DNA of 64,000 nt, taken from NCBI RefSeq assembly GCF_963931595.1, contig NZ_OZ007030.1, positions 1,604,481 through 1,668,480 of the forward strand, in the 5' to 3' direction. Position numbers and translations under genes: made by a program. The DNA is from an uncultured Subdoligranulum sp. GTDB taxonomy: Bacteria > Bacillota > Clostridia > Oscillospirales > Ruminococcaceae. The notes beneath the pieces are model-generated. The model was not told where the DNA came from. It did no database searches and saw only the letters and a list, made by a program, of their open reading frames with translations. Each line of letters begins with the position of its first letter. Positions within the stretch are counted from its first letter, which is position 1. Shown piece after piece: positions 34,504 to 42,539 of this stretch.

Positions 34504-34518
34504 TTTAGCAATGCTAAA
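34504..34518 (+). promoter_or_regulatory. Candidate PadR operator
   Basis: A perfect 7 bp inverted repeat TTTAGCA-A-TGCTAAA lies right after the -10 box, across the expected transcription start. That placement suits autorepression by the PadR protein encoded next. Confidence 0.55.
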
Positions 34519-34540
34519 CATTTAGAAAGGAGGATTGCAG

Positions 34541-34906
34541 GTGGCAGACAGTGAGCAGCGTTTTGCACAGCAACTGAAAAAGGGCGTGCTGGAAATGCTG
34601 GTGCTGCGGCTTTTGTCCGACGCCCCCGGCCACGGCTACCAACTGATCGTGCGCCTGCGGGAGAGCAGCGGCGGCCTTCTGGAATTGAAGGAAGGCACCC
34701 TCTACCCCATTCTCTACCGGCTGGAGGAGGAGGGCTGCATCACCTCGGCCTGGAACAGCCCGGACCAGGCCAGGCCCCAGGGCCGGGTGCCGCGCCGGGT
34801 CTATTCCATCACCGAAACCGGGCAGGCCGTACTGGCCCGGGAGACCGCCGCCTGGCACCGCTTTGCAGCCTGTGTGGACCAATATCTGAGGAGGGACCCA
34901 TCATGA
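34541..34906 (+). CDS. PadR-family transcriptional regulator
   Basis: A 121-residue winged-helix repressor. The fold begins KKGVLEMLVLRLLSDAPGHGYQL, split by its turn, and the wing region is ELKEGTLYPILYRLEEEGCI followed by RRVYSITETG, all PadR hallmarks. It belongs to the short subfamily (s-PadR) usually paired with a HAAS-domain membrane protein, and such a gene follows with an ATGA overlap. The GTG at 34541 is chosen for GGAGG 7 nt upstream; a TTG six bases earlier is the alternative. The palindrome just upstream suggests autoregulation. Inducer unknown; envelope stress or antibiotics are common for the family. Confidence 0.92.
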   Translation: MADSEQRFAQQLKKGVLEMLVLRLLSDAPGHGYQLIVRLRESSGGLLELKEGTLYPILYRLEEEGCITSAWNSPDQARPQGRVPRRVYSITETGQAVLARETAAWHRFAACVDQYLRRDPS

Positions 34907-35634
34907 AACGGAAAATCGGAAACACCACCATCGACATCCTGCCCCCCGTCAAGCGGTACATGAACGCCATAGAGCGGCGACTGCGGGTGGACGGCCCAAC
35001 GCGGCTGCGCATCATGACCGAGCTGGCCGGGGACTTTGAGAGCCGCCGGGAAAGTGGCCAGAGCGACGAGCAGATCATGGCGGAGCTGGGCACCCCCGCC
35101 CAGGTGGCCGCCCAGTTCAATGCAGCCTTCGGGGCGCCGCGCCTCGACCGCCGTTGGCGGTGGGCTTTTGTGGCGGCGGCCGTTCTGGTGGCGGCGCTGG
35201 CGGTGCTGCCCGGCCTGCTCGCCCCGGGCGGGGCAACCTCCGTGGGAGTGATCGGCGGCGCGGACGGTCCCACCAGCATCTACGTGACTGCCTCCCCGAA
35301 TCAAAACTTGGTGAGCATTTTCCCCTGGCTGCTGGGCTGTGCCGGCGGGTTTCTGCTGCCTGTCTGGCGGCGTCCCCGTTCCGGGCAGGGCGGGGGCGCT
35401 TCCCTGCTGCTCTGCGGCCTGGGACTACTGCCGCTGTGTATCGTCATCATGGAGCTGGGGGTGGTGGCCTACACCGGCCAGCTGCCCACGGCCCAACTGG
35501 GTGCCGCCTGCTGGGCGCTGCTCACCGGATTTTTCCGCAACGGCGAATGGCTCTGCGCCGCCGTATTGGCCTGGGCCATCTGGGACCGGCGCCGGACCAA
35601 AAAGGCGGCTGAGCATAGCGTGGAAAAAAATTGA
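34903..35634 (+). CDS. PadR-linked HAAS-like membrane protein carrying a GGADGPT motif
   Basis: A 243-residue protein. Residues about 16-80 form the helical HAAS/DUF1700-like domain (YMNAIERRLRVDGPTRLR, then ELGTPAQVAAQFNAAF) found downstream of PadR genes. Four hydrophobic segments follow, near residues 87-107, 135-155, 165-190 and 205-230. Between the first two lies SVGVIGGADGPTSIYVT (residues 113-129). This matches the signature loop of the beta subunit of sodium-pumping decarboxylases (OadB/GcdB), although nothing else of that subunit is present. The start overlaps padR by 4 nt, so the two are co-translated. Function unknown. Confidence 0.82.
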   Translation: MKRKIGNTTIDILPPVKRYMNAIERRLRVDGPTRLRIMTELAGDFESRRESGQSDEQIMAELGTPAQVAAQFNAAFGAPRLDRRWRWAFVAAAVLVAALAVLPGLLAPGGATSVGVIGGADGPTSIYVTASPNQNLVSIFPWLLGCAGGFLLPVWRRPRSGQGGGASLLLCGLGLLPLCIVIMELGVVAYTGQLPTAQLGAACWALLTGFFRNGEWLCAAVLAWAIWDRRRTKKAAEHSVEKN

Positions 35635-35645
35635 AGAAAAAAATG

Positions 35646-35672
35646 AAAGCCGGGGTTGACAACCCCGGCTTT
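35646..35672 (+). terminator. Hairpin after the PadR unit
   Basis: A perfect 12 bp stem AAAGCCGGGGTT/AACCCCGGCTTT without a good T-run. The -35 box of the tRNA-Ser promoter lies in its loop side, so it may be a weak terminator only. Confidence 0.5.
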
Positions 35673-35684
35673 CCATGCTAAAAT
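35656..35684 (+). promoter_or_regulatory. Promoter of the tRNA-Ser pair
   Basis: Consensus TTGACA at 35656-35661, 17 bp, TAAAAT at 35679-35684, about 29 bp before the first tRNA. Confidence 0.8.
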
Positions 35685-35712
35685 AATACTCGCATTTGGC
35701 GGCAGCCACTGT

Positions 35713-35803
35713 GGAGAGGTGTCCGAGTGGTTTATGGAACTGGTCTTGAAAACCAGCGATTCGCGTGAGCGGACCATGGGTTCGAATCCCATCCTCTCCG
35801 CCA
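35713..35803 (+). tRNA. tRNA-Ser (anticodon TGA)
   Basis: A 91 nt class II tRNA. Acceptor GGAGAGG/CCTCTCC, anticodon stem CTGGT/ACCAG with loop CTTGAAA (TGA, reading UCA and UCN by wobble), long variable arm and encoded GCCA end. First of a tandem serine pair. Confidence 0.97.
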
Positions 35804-35842
35804 TTTTGTATAACAAGTGAATAGATTATCACTTTGACTTGT

Positions 35843-35933
35843 GGAGTAATACTCAAGAGGTCGAAGAGGCGCCCCTGCTAAGGGCGTAGGGTCCGAAAGG
35901 GCCGCGAGAGTTCAAATCTCTCTTACTCCGCCA
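35843..35933 (+). tRNA. tRNA-Ser (anticodon GCT)
   Basis: A 91 nt class II tRNA, 39 bp after the first. Acceptor GGAGTAA/TTACTCC, anticodon stem CGCCC/GGGCG with loop CTGCTAA (GCT, reading AGC and AGU), long variable arm and encoded GCCA end. It has no separate promoter, so it is co-transcribed. Confidence 0.97.
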
Positions 35934-35936
35934 ACA

Positions 35937-35980
35937 AAACCCGCGATGCATCGTAAGATGTTCGCGGTTTTTGATTTTTT
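35937..35980 (+). terminator. Terminator of the tRNA-Ser pair
   Basis: A CCGCGA...TCGCGG stem with an inner CATC/GATG stem, followed by TTTTTGATTTTTT. Confidence 0.8.
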
Positions 35981-35988
35981 ATAAAGTT

Positions 35989-36024
35989 CAAGAGCCCTGT
36001 CTTGCCGACAGGGCTCTTTTGTTT
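35989..36024. terminator. Second hairpin terminator, facing the CxxC protein gene
   Basis: A perfect 12 bp stem AAGAGCCCTGTC/GACAGGGCTCTT with TTTTGTTT on the plus strand. It is also the only terminator after the minus-strand gene at 36032. Confidence 0.75.
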
Positions 36025-36031
36025 GCAGGAA

Positions 36032-36652
36032 TTACCCGCAGCATTTGCTGCAGGGCGTATAGCCGCGGCTTTCCGCCTGGGCGCGGGTCATGGGCACGGC
36101 GTCCTGCATCCGGCTGCAGTTGGGGTCGGTGTGGTACTTACTGCCGTTGCCGCTGCCCGCCACATACACGGTATCCCCCTGCGGCAATCCATATTCCTGT
36201 GCTGCATCTGTTTTCCCATCCTCGTCCGGGGTCGGTGCCGGGGTGGCCGTCTCCACAGGCTGAACGGTGGGTTCGGCCGTCGCGGTTGGCGCCGGCTCCT
36301 GTGAAGTGGCCGGCGACGCCGTGGGAGATGCTGCGGCCGTGGGGGCAGGTACAGCATCTTCCATCGCGGAGGGCTGCGGTGCCGCCTGCGCGGCCTGCCC
36401 TTCGGATATCGGTGCAGGTACGGCGGCCAGCATGACCAGCGTCGCAGCTGCCAGAATAGCCTCCTTGGCAAAGCGCGGTGCGTCCGGCGGCAGGATCCTC
36501 TTCCAAAGGGCACGGACCGGCGCCAAGGGCAGGGCCAGCACCGCGATGCACAGCCCCACGATGCCTGTCACGGAAAAGAGGCTGCAGGCCGCCACCTCCC
36601 CCAGACACAGGGCGATGAGCAGCCATCGGCAGACAGTTTTTGCCTTTTTCAT
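36032..36652 (-). CDS. Membrane-anchored protein with Pro/Thr/Ala linker and C-terminal HxxxC...CxxC site
   Basis: A 206-residue protein. Two N-terminal hydrophobic segments (residues 8-23 and 27-48) and a third near 65-82 anchor it. A 70-residue Pro/Thr/Ala linker follows. The last 50 residues read VYVAGSGNGSKYHTDPNCSRM, split at its asparagine turn, and end GYTPCSKCCG. The pattern YHxxxC, about 20 residues, then GYTPCxxC recurs at the C-terminus of many Firmicutes surface proteins and nucleases and looks like a zinc-binding module; its role is not known. It starts 25 bp after the ansA stop, so the two may be co-transcribed. Confidence 0.75.
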   Translation of the reverse strand: MKKAKTVCRWLLIALCLGEVAACSLFSVTGIVGLCIAVLALPLAPVRALWKRILPPDAPRFAKEAILAAATLVMLAAVPAPISEGQAAQAAPQPSAMEDAVPAPTAAASPTASPATSQEPAPTATAEPTVQPVETATPAPTPDEDGKTDAAQEYGLPQGDTVYVAGSGNGSKYHTDPNCSRMQDAVPMTRAQAESRGYTPCSKCCG

Positions 36653-36676
36653 GGGCTTCGCCTCCTGGGCAGCGGC

Positions 36677-37684
36677 TTACTCCCCTGCCGGCAGCAGAAT
36701 GTCACTGGCCACCGGTGTAAGGAACCTGGTGCGGAAATCCGCCAGGTCCCGGCACTGGGGCAGCAGATGCATTGTCTTGGTCACCACCGCCTCCAGCGTC
36801 ATGTCGTAGGCCTCGATGACGCCGTAGGTCTGCTTGATCTGGTGGCCCACCTGGTAAACGCTCATGTCGCTGCCCTCGTAGATCACCTGGGTGGTCATGA
36901 TGACCACCTTGCCGGCCTCCATCCAGGCGCCCACCTCCCGGGCAAAATCCGCCGTGGCGTAGTAGGGCACGCCGCCCACGCCGAACCCTTCCACAATCAG
37001 GGCATGGTAGGCCGGGCGGAGCAACCGCAGCACATCGGGCCGGATGCCGGGGATCAGCTTGAGCACAAAGACCGACGGGTCCAGTTCCAGGTTGGCCGCA
37101 GGACGGCCCAGTCCCTCCGGCATGGGCAGCACCGGGTAGACCTTCCGGTCCCGGATGCGGGCCACCTCGGGGTAGCCGATGCTGGAGAAGGCGTGGTAAC
37201 TCTTGGTGCGCAGCTTTTTGGCCCGGGTGCCCAGCATGACCTGGCCGTCAAAGACGATGGTCACGCCCCAGGCGCAGCGGGAGGAAGCATAGAGGAAGGC
37301 ATCCAGCAGGTTGCGGCGGCCGTCGGTCTCCCGGTCGCCGATGGAGTTCTGAGCCCCCGTCAGCACGATGGGTTTGCGTGCGCCGGGCAGCATATAGCTC
37401 AGGGCCGCCGCTGTATAGGCCATGGTATCGGTGCCGTGGGTGATGACAAAACCGTCATAGTCATCATAGGCTTCCAGAATGGCCCGGGCGATGGTCTTCC
37501 AGTGTTCGGGATGTACGTTGGTGCTGTCCAGCTGAAAGAGCTGCCGCGTTTCCACCTGGCAGATTTCCTGGATCTCGGGCACCGTGCGCAGCAGTTCCCG
37601 GCTGGTCAGCTGGGGAACCTTGCCCTCCTCTGTTTTCAGCGTGGCGATGGTGCCGCCGGTGGCCAGCATCAGGATCTTCTTCAT
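36677..37684 (-). CDS. ansA: Type I (cytoplasmic) L-asparaginase
   Basis: A 335-residue enzyme hydrolysing asparagine to aspartate and ammonia. The nucleophile threonine is T12 in LATGGTIATL, and the second triad is T85-D86 in THGTDTMAY. Further conserved blocks are PIVLTGAQ and the substrate loop NSIGDRETDGRRNL. No signal peptide is present, and the length fits the cytoplasmic AnsA type. The ATG at 37684 has GGGAAGGAA upstream. The upstream neighbour (SpoIID fusion) ends 110 bp away behind a GC-rich hairpin, so ansA probably has its own promoter, which I cannot point to. Confidence 0.94.
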   Translation of the reverse strand: MKKILMLATGGTIATLKTEEGKVPQLTSRELLRTVPEIQEICQVETRQLFQLDSTNVHPEHWKTIARAILEAYDDYDGFVITHGTDTMAYTAAALSYMLPGARKPIVLTGAQNSIGDRETDGRRNLLDAFLYASSRCAWGVTIVFDGQVMLGTRAKKLRTKSYHAFSSIGYPEVARIRDRKVYPVLPMPEGLGRPAANLELDPSVFVLKLIPGIRPDVLRLLRPAYHALIVEGFGVGGVPYYATADFAREVGAWMEAGKVVIMTTQVIYEGSDMSVYQVGHQIKQTYGVIEAYDMTLEAVVTKTMHLLPQCRDLADFRTRFLTPVASDILLPAGE

Positions 37685-37758
37685 GATGGTTCCTTCCCTT
37701 CCCTGCAGCGGTGCCGCACGGGAATGTTCCTTGTTTTGTCGCTGTGGCACACAGCAAA

Positions 37759-37782
37759 CCCGCCCGGATGTTGCCGGGCGGG
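37759..37782 (-). terminator. Hairpin after the CinA-like/SpoIID fusion gene
   Basis: A perfect 9 bp GC stem CCCGCCCGG/CCGGGCGGG. The minus-strand T-tract is poor (GGGTTTGC), so termination is uncertain. Confidence 0.5.
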
Positions 37783-37793
37783 CGTTGGTTGTA

Positions 37794-40700
37794 TCAGTAG
37801 GTGGTGATGGTGGTGCCGGGGTAGTAGTGCAGCAGGATGTCCTGATACCCCCAGCCGTTCTGGGCGTATCCGATGGCGCCCCACTGGCTCATGCCGCAGC
37901 CGTGACCGTAGCCATACACATCGAAGATAAAGCAGTCCATGCCGGCGTCATAGCTGACGGTAAAGCACTGGCTGCGCAGGCTGCGGCCGTCCACGCTCTG
38001 GCGGGCCAGCAGGTTCTCGCGGAACCAGCGTCCGCTGACCGTCTCGCTGTTGCCGTCGGGGCCCACCTGGATCTTGGCCACCCAGCCGTACTGGTTGGCC
38101 GAAAGGATCTTGAACCAGTTGTTGGGGTCCACGCCGGACAGATCAATGCCCAGCTCGGACTTGATGCGGTCCTGCAGCGTCTGGCGGGAGAACCGGGCCG
38201 TGCCGCTGCTGTTGCCGTTGGTGTTCCAGTTGCTGGCCACCGACTGGTCGTAGGGGCTGTCCACCGCCTGCAGCCAGGGGCGGTCATTGCCCCACACATC
38301 AGCCGCCGAAGCGGTGCCGGTGCTGGCCGAAGCGAAATAGGGCGTAAAGCAGACCTGGCCGTTGTAAGTAATCAGCACGCGGGCCACTTCCTGGGCAGCC
38401 GCCAGGGCCGTGGCACCGGGCGTGGTGCCCGCCACCGACGGGTACCCCGACTGGCTGAGAATCCAGCAGTGGGTGGCCACGCACTGGGCCTTGTAGGCTT
38501 CCGCCGGGGCGTTGGGCCCCAGCTCGTTCTGGGCCACCATGGCCAGGCACTGCACCAGGTCCATGGTCTGGGCGGTGCCGTTCATCGTCACATTGATGGT
38601 GTCGCCGCCGGAGGAGGTGTTCCCGGAATCGCCGGAACTGCCGGAATCGGTGGAAGAAGAGCTGTCGCCGCCCTCACTGGAGGCCGACTCCGAAGGTGCC
38701 TCGGTGGGCGTTTCGGTGGGCGCCGGCGTGGGGGTGGCCACCACCTGATCCACCGTCACCGTCTGTTCCGGCAGACCGCCCTCGGCGCCCTGGTTCAGAT
38801 CGGACTCCGATTCGTTGCCGGAGCCCGCCACGTCGGTCAGGCCTGCCAGCAGCTTGTCGGTGCTGGCCAGGATGGCGTCGGTCTGGGACTGCATGTCGGC
38901 GATCTTGTCGTCCAGATTGCTGCCGGAGGTTTCCTCCTCCTGCTGGGCGCCGTTGTTGCGGTTGGCCGCACTGGCGGCGCTCTGCTGGGCATACCGGTCC
39001 ACGCTGGCGCTGAGCAGACTGCTCACCGCGGGCATGGGCTGGTCCTTGCGCTGATACTGCAGCGCCGTCAGCAGCGGTTCTTCCGCCGCCGTGATGGAGG
39101 CGCCGTCCAGCGCCGCGGCCTCGTCCTCGTCGATGAGCCGTCCCGTGACGCAGAGCAGAACGCCCTGCTCACTGGTGGTGCTGGTCAGCGTCAGGAAGTG
39201 GGAGTCGTCGCCGAACTCCACGTTGGTCTGCCACAGGCTGCGGGCCTGGATGCCCGCCACAAAGGACAGGTAGTCGTAATAGTTGGACAGGTCGGTGCTG
39301 CCGTACAGATCGAAGGCGCCCTCCCCTTCCTCGGCGGGGTCCAGGTAGTAGACCGCCACCACCTTGAAGCGGTAGGTGCCGCTTTGCAGGTAGAGGGTAA
39401 AGCCGCTGTTTTCCTTGATGACATCCTCCTGGGCCAGCGACGCGTAGCTGTCGCCGGTGCATTCCAGTACGGTGTTGCCCGCCGTGGCCTGGTCCAGGTT
39501 GCTAGCCGTGGCAAAGCGGGTCAGCACGGCCGGAACCGCGTTTTCCCCGGTGCCGGGCTGGGTGCCTGCTGCGTAGACCAGCGTGCCGTCCAGCCCGGGC
39601 CAGCCCAGGTAGCCCACCGCGCCGGGACGTTTCTCCAGGGCGTTGGCCAGGTAGCTCTCCGCCGTGTCGTCGTACACCGTGGTGCCGTAATTCTTGGCTG
39701 CCGGGCGGGTGCCCAGGTCGTTGCGGAAGAACCACCACAGCGCCCCCACGCCGGCCAGAATCAGCAGCAGGATGACGATGAGGATCATCGTCACGGTGCG
39801 GCGGCGACGGCGCTCGGTGCGCTCGATGATGGCAAGGCTCCGGTTCTTGATGCTGGACGCCGCGGGCGCGTCGGAACGGACCCGCGCTGCGGGTTCCTTT
39901 TTGGCCGGGCGGCGACGGCTCTGGGCAGCTGCCAGTTCAGCCTCGTCCTCCTCCGAGAACAGCCGGGTGGCCGCCTTGGTGAAATCCTCCGCCGTGGTGG
40001 TGCGGCCGGCGGCGGCATCGGCTTCATCGGCCGCCTGGGCCGCTGCCAGGGCCTGGGGATCCAGTTCCGCCGAGAAATCCGGCACATCCCCGTCCAGCAG
40101 GGAGGGTGCCGGGTCCTTCTGCCCGGAAGGATAAAGCGGCGTATCGTAGTTTTCCGTTTCCCGGGTGCGGCGGCGGCGCGCTGCCGTGGCCGCCTGGGGG
40201 CCGGCGGTGCGGATGTTCATGGGGTCGGTGTTGTCGCTGCCCGCCGTGTCCAGATCGGTCTCGAACTGGATGGTGCCGGTGGGGGCCGTGTCCACCGCGG
40301 GCTGGCGCGCCGTATGGGCGGCCGGCCGGGGGGCCGTATAGGCGGGCGGGCTCTCCGGCTCCGCCGTATCAAAGTCCATCATCGGCTCAAAATCCGCCGT
40401 GTGGTCGGCGTCCTGGGTGGCGGGGGTGCGGCGGCGCAGCGAAAACCGCACCGTGTTGCCCCGCTCCCGCCCTGCCTCGGACACCAGCAGCAGCGGATGT
40501 TCCCGCCCGGGGCGGAAGGTGATGCAGGAATCGGTCAGCCGCAGCCCCTGCATGCGGCGGCGCAGCAGATCGAGAATCTGGTTGCCGATGGCCGCATCGC
40601 TGAGTTCGGGCGGCAGCGCACAGGCCACGGCGCCGTGGCGGTCGCAGATCAGCACAAAGGGACACTGCCCCACGGTGGCCGGCATGTAGGCCGCCGCAAA

Positions 40701-41216
40701 GTCGGCGCCGGTGACCTGCATGGCCGACACCGCCCGGCCCGCGGCCGCCTGGACCACATCGCCGGGGAATTTCTTCAGCAGCTGGGGCGGCACCTTGATC
40801 TGGCGCTCCCGCTGGGGGTCCGCATAGCTCTCGGTACCGAAGTCAAACACCGCCTCGCTGTGGGACAGCGGCTGCAGCAGGCTGCCCACCAGACGGCCGG
40901 TGGTTTCGTCCACCGCCACCAGCAGCTTCCGCTTCTGCAGCATCAGGTCCAGCGTTGCCTGGGCCAGGCTGGTCTCCCCCGTGCCGAATACGTCGTCGCC
41001 GAATTTGGCGCGCAGGCGCTGCACCCATTTCTCGCAGTACTGTTCGGCCATGGCCCGGTTGGGCGCACTCACCTGGACGCAGACGGCGAATTCTCCGTCC
41101 CGTTCCAGCAGGCGCAGCCCCGGGCAGCCGTCGTCACGGATCTGCCGCAGCACAGCCGACACTTCGGCCGCGGTGGGGCCGAATACGCGCAAAATTTTGA
41201 GTTGTGTGTTGACCAT
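37794..41216 (-). CDS. CinA-like pseudo-domain fused through a membrane helix to a SpoIID/LytB lytic domain
   Basis: An 1140-residue protein in four parts. Residues 7-222 align without large gaps to the C-terminal 250 residues of the adjacent CinA: LRVFG with LRVLG, YADPQRERQI with YAEAAKQKLL, and LDLLRRRM with LDLLRRM. The deamidase signature ESCTGG is changed to DETTGR (103-108) and GLAGPGG is gone. A disordered Ala/Pro/Asp-rich linker reaches residue 470. One membrane helix follows (about 474-495) after an RRRRR stop. The outside part has an unknown domain, a Ser/Thr/Pro stretch and a SpoIID domain from about 885. That domain keeps catalytic E898 in AQNELGPN and the YGHGCGMSQWGA end. It follows cinA by 21 bp. 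Confidence 0.88.
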   Translation of the reverse strand: MVNTQLKILRVFGPTAAEVSAVLRQIRDDGCPGLRLLERDGEFAVCVQVSAPNRAMAEQYCEKWVQRLRAKFGDDVFGTGETSLAQATLDLMLQKRKLLVAVDETTGRLVGSLLQPLSHSEAVFDFGTESYADPQRERQIKVPPQLLKKFPGDVVQAAAGRAVSAMQVTGADFAAAYMPATVGQCPFVLICDRHGAVACALPPELSDAAIGNQILDLLRRRMQGLRLTDSCITFRPGREHPLLLVSEAGRERGNTVRFSLRRRTPATQDADHTADFEPMMDFDTAEPESPPAYTAPRPAAHTARQPAVDTAPTGTIQFETDLDTAGSDNTDPMNIRTAGPQAATAARRRRTRETENYDTPLYPSGQKDPAPSLLDGDVPDFSAELDPQALAAAQAADEADAAAGRTTTAEDFTKAATRLFSEEDEAELAAAQSRRRPAKKEPAARVRSDAPAASSIKNRSLAIIERTERRRRRTVTMILIVILLLILAGVGALWWFFRNDLGTRPAAKNYGTTVYDDTAESYLANALEKRPGAVGYLGWPGLDGTLVYAAGTQPGTGENAVPAVLTRFATASNLDQATAGNTVLECTGDSYASLAQEDVIKENSGFTLYLQSGTYRFKVVAVYYLDPAEEGEGAFDLYGSTDLSNYYDYLSFVAGIQARSLWQTNVEFGDDSHFLTLTSTTSEQGVLLCVTGRLIDEDEAAALDGASITAAEEPLLTALQYQRKDQPMPAVSSLLSASVDRYAQQSAASAANRNNGAQQEEETSGSNLDDKIADMQSQTDAILASTDKLLAGLTDVAGSGNESESDLNQGAEGGLPEQTVTVDQVVATPTPAPTETPTEAPSESASSEGGDSSSSTDSGSSGDSGNTSSGGDTINVTMNGTAQTMDLVQCLAMVAQNELGPNAPAEAYKAQCVATHCWILSQSGYPSVAGTTPGATALAAAQEVARVLITYNGQVCFTPYFASASTGTASAADVWGNDRPWLQAVDSPYDQSVASNWNTNGNSSGTARFSRQTLQDRIKSELGIDLSGVDPNNWFKILSANQYGWVAKIQVGPDGNSETVSGRWFRENLLARQSVDGRSLRSQCFTVSYDAGMDCFIFDVYGYGHGCGMSQWGAIGYAQNGWGYQDILLHYYPGTTITTY

Positions 41217-41237
41217 GATCTGCCTTTCTTTCGGTAC

Positions 41238-42539
41238 TCAGATGTTGCTCTCCTGGGGCGGCGTCTGGGGCGTGACGGCCATGCCGTCCGGCACCGGCAG
41301 TTCCAGTGCCATCCGCCGCAAAAGGTCCAGGGCATACAGGGCTGCCCGGGCGCGGATGATGCTGCGCTCGTGGTAGCCGCCCAGGACCAGCCGCAGCAGC
41401 CAGCCCCGGTTGGTGCGGGCGTCCGCCCCCGCCAGGTAGACGGTGCCCACCGGTTTGCCGGGCAGCGCCCCGCCGGGGCCCGCCAGGCCGGTGATGCCCA
41501 CCGCCAGCTCCGCGCCGGAAGCCCGGGCGGCACCGAAGGCCATGGCCACCGCCACCGGGCCGGACACCACGTTGTATTGTTCGATGAGGGCGGCGTCCAC
41601 CCCCAGCAGTTTCTGTTTGGCGGCCTCGGCGTAGGTGACAAAGCCGTAGCCGAACACCTCGCTGGAGCCTGGCACGTTGGTGAGCCGCTGGGCGATCATG
41701 CCGCCGGTGCAGCTTTCCGCCGTGGCGGCGTGCAGGCCTTTTTCCCGCAGGATGCGCACCACGGTGTATTCCAGGGCGGGCACGTCCACATCGTAGGCCG
41801 CATCCCCCAGGATGTCCCGGAACTTCTGCAGGTAGGCCTTGCAGGAGCGTTCCGCCGCTTCCGGGGTGGCTTCCCGGGCGGTGATGCGGATCTCGCTCTC
41901 CCCCGTCTTGCAGTAGATGGCCGCCGTGGGGTTGGTGCTCTCAAAGAGGGGCGCCACCTTGGTGGCAATGCTGCTCTCGCCCCCCAGCACCCGCAGCGTG
42001 TGGGAGTGGATCGTGCAGTTCTGGCGCTTCTGCAGTGCCGGGCGGATCTGCTGGGTCCACATCCCCTTCATCTCCCGGGGCACCCCGGGCATGAGCACGG
42101 CGCAGTGGCCGGTGCTGTCCTCAAACCAGGCGCCGGGGGCGGTGCCGAAGTCATTGACGATCTTATGGCCGATGGTGGGCACCATGGCCTGTTTGCGGTT
42201 GTTGGGGGTGGGCTTGCGGTTGGTGCGGGCGAAGAAGGCGAGAATCTTCTGCCATTCCTCCTCGTCAAAGTGCAGCGTATCGCCGAAAGCCTGGGCCACC
42301 GTCTCCTTGGTCAGGTCGTCCTCGGTGGGGCCCAGCCCGCCGGAAAACACCAGCAGGTCGCTGCGCTGCCGTGCCCGGTTCACGAGATCCCGCAGACGCT
42401 CGGGGTTATCCCCGATCACATGCTGGTGGAGCACACTGATGCCCAGCTCGGCCAGTTCCCGGCTCAAGAACTGGGCGTTGGTGTTGAGGATATCCCCCAG
42501 CAGCAGCTCGGTGCCCACACAGATGATCTCTGCCGTCAC
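41238..42539 (-). CDS. cinA: CinA, competence/damage-inducible protein (NMN deamidase family)
   Basis: A 433-residue two-domain protein. The N-terminal MoCF-like domain (residues 1-170) begins AEIICVGTELLLGDILNTNA and has the SGGLGPTEDDLT loop; in characterised members it hydrolyses ADP-ribose. The C-terminal domain holds AESCTGGMIA with S276 and the ITGLAGPGG loop of nicotinamide mononucleotide deamidase. All key residues are kept. The start overlaps the thiI stop by 4 nt. It sits upstream of a degenerate fused copy of its own C-terminal domain. The recA gene, a common neighbour elsewhere, is not here. Confidence 0.95.
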   Translation of the reverse strand: MTAEIICVGTELLLGDILNTNAQFLSRELAELGISVLHQHVIGDNPERLRDLVNRARQRSDLLVFSGGLGPTEDDLTKETVAQAFGDTLHFDEEEWQKILAFFARTNRKPTPNNRKQAMVPTIGHKIVNDFGTAPGAWFEDSTGHCAVLMPGVPREMKGMWTQQIRPALQKRQNCTIHSHTLRVLGGESSIATKVAPLFESTNPTAAIYCKTGESEIRITAREATPEAAERSCKAYLQKFRDILGDAAYDVDVPALEYTVVRILREKGLHAATAESCTGGMIAQRLTNVPGSSEVFGYGFVTYAEAAKQKLLGVDAALIEQYNVVSGPVAVAMAFGAARASGAELAVGITGLAGPGGALPGKPVGTVYLAGADARTNRGWLLRLVLGGYHERSIIRARAALYALDLLRRMALELPVPDGMAVTPQTPPQESNI

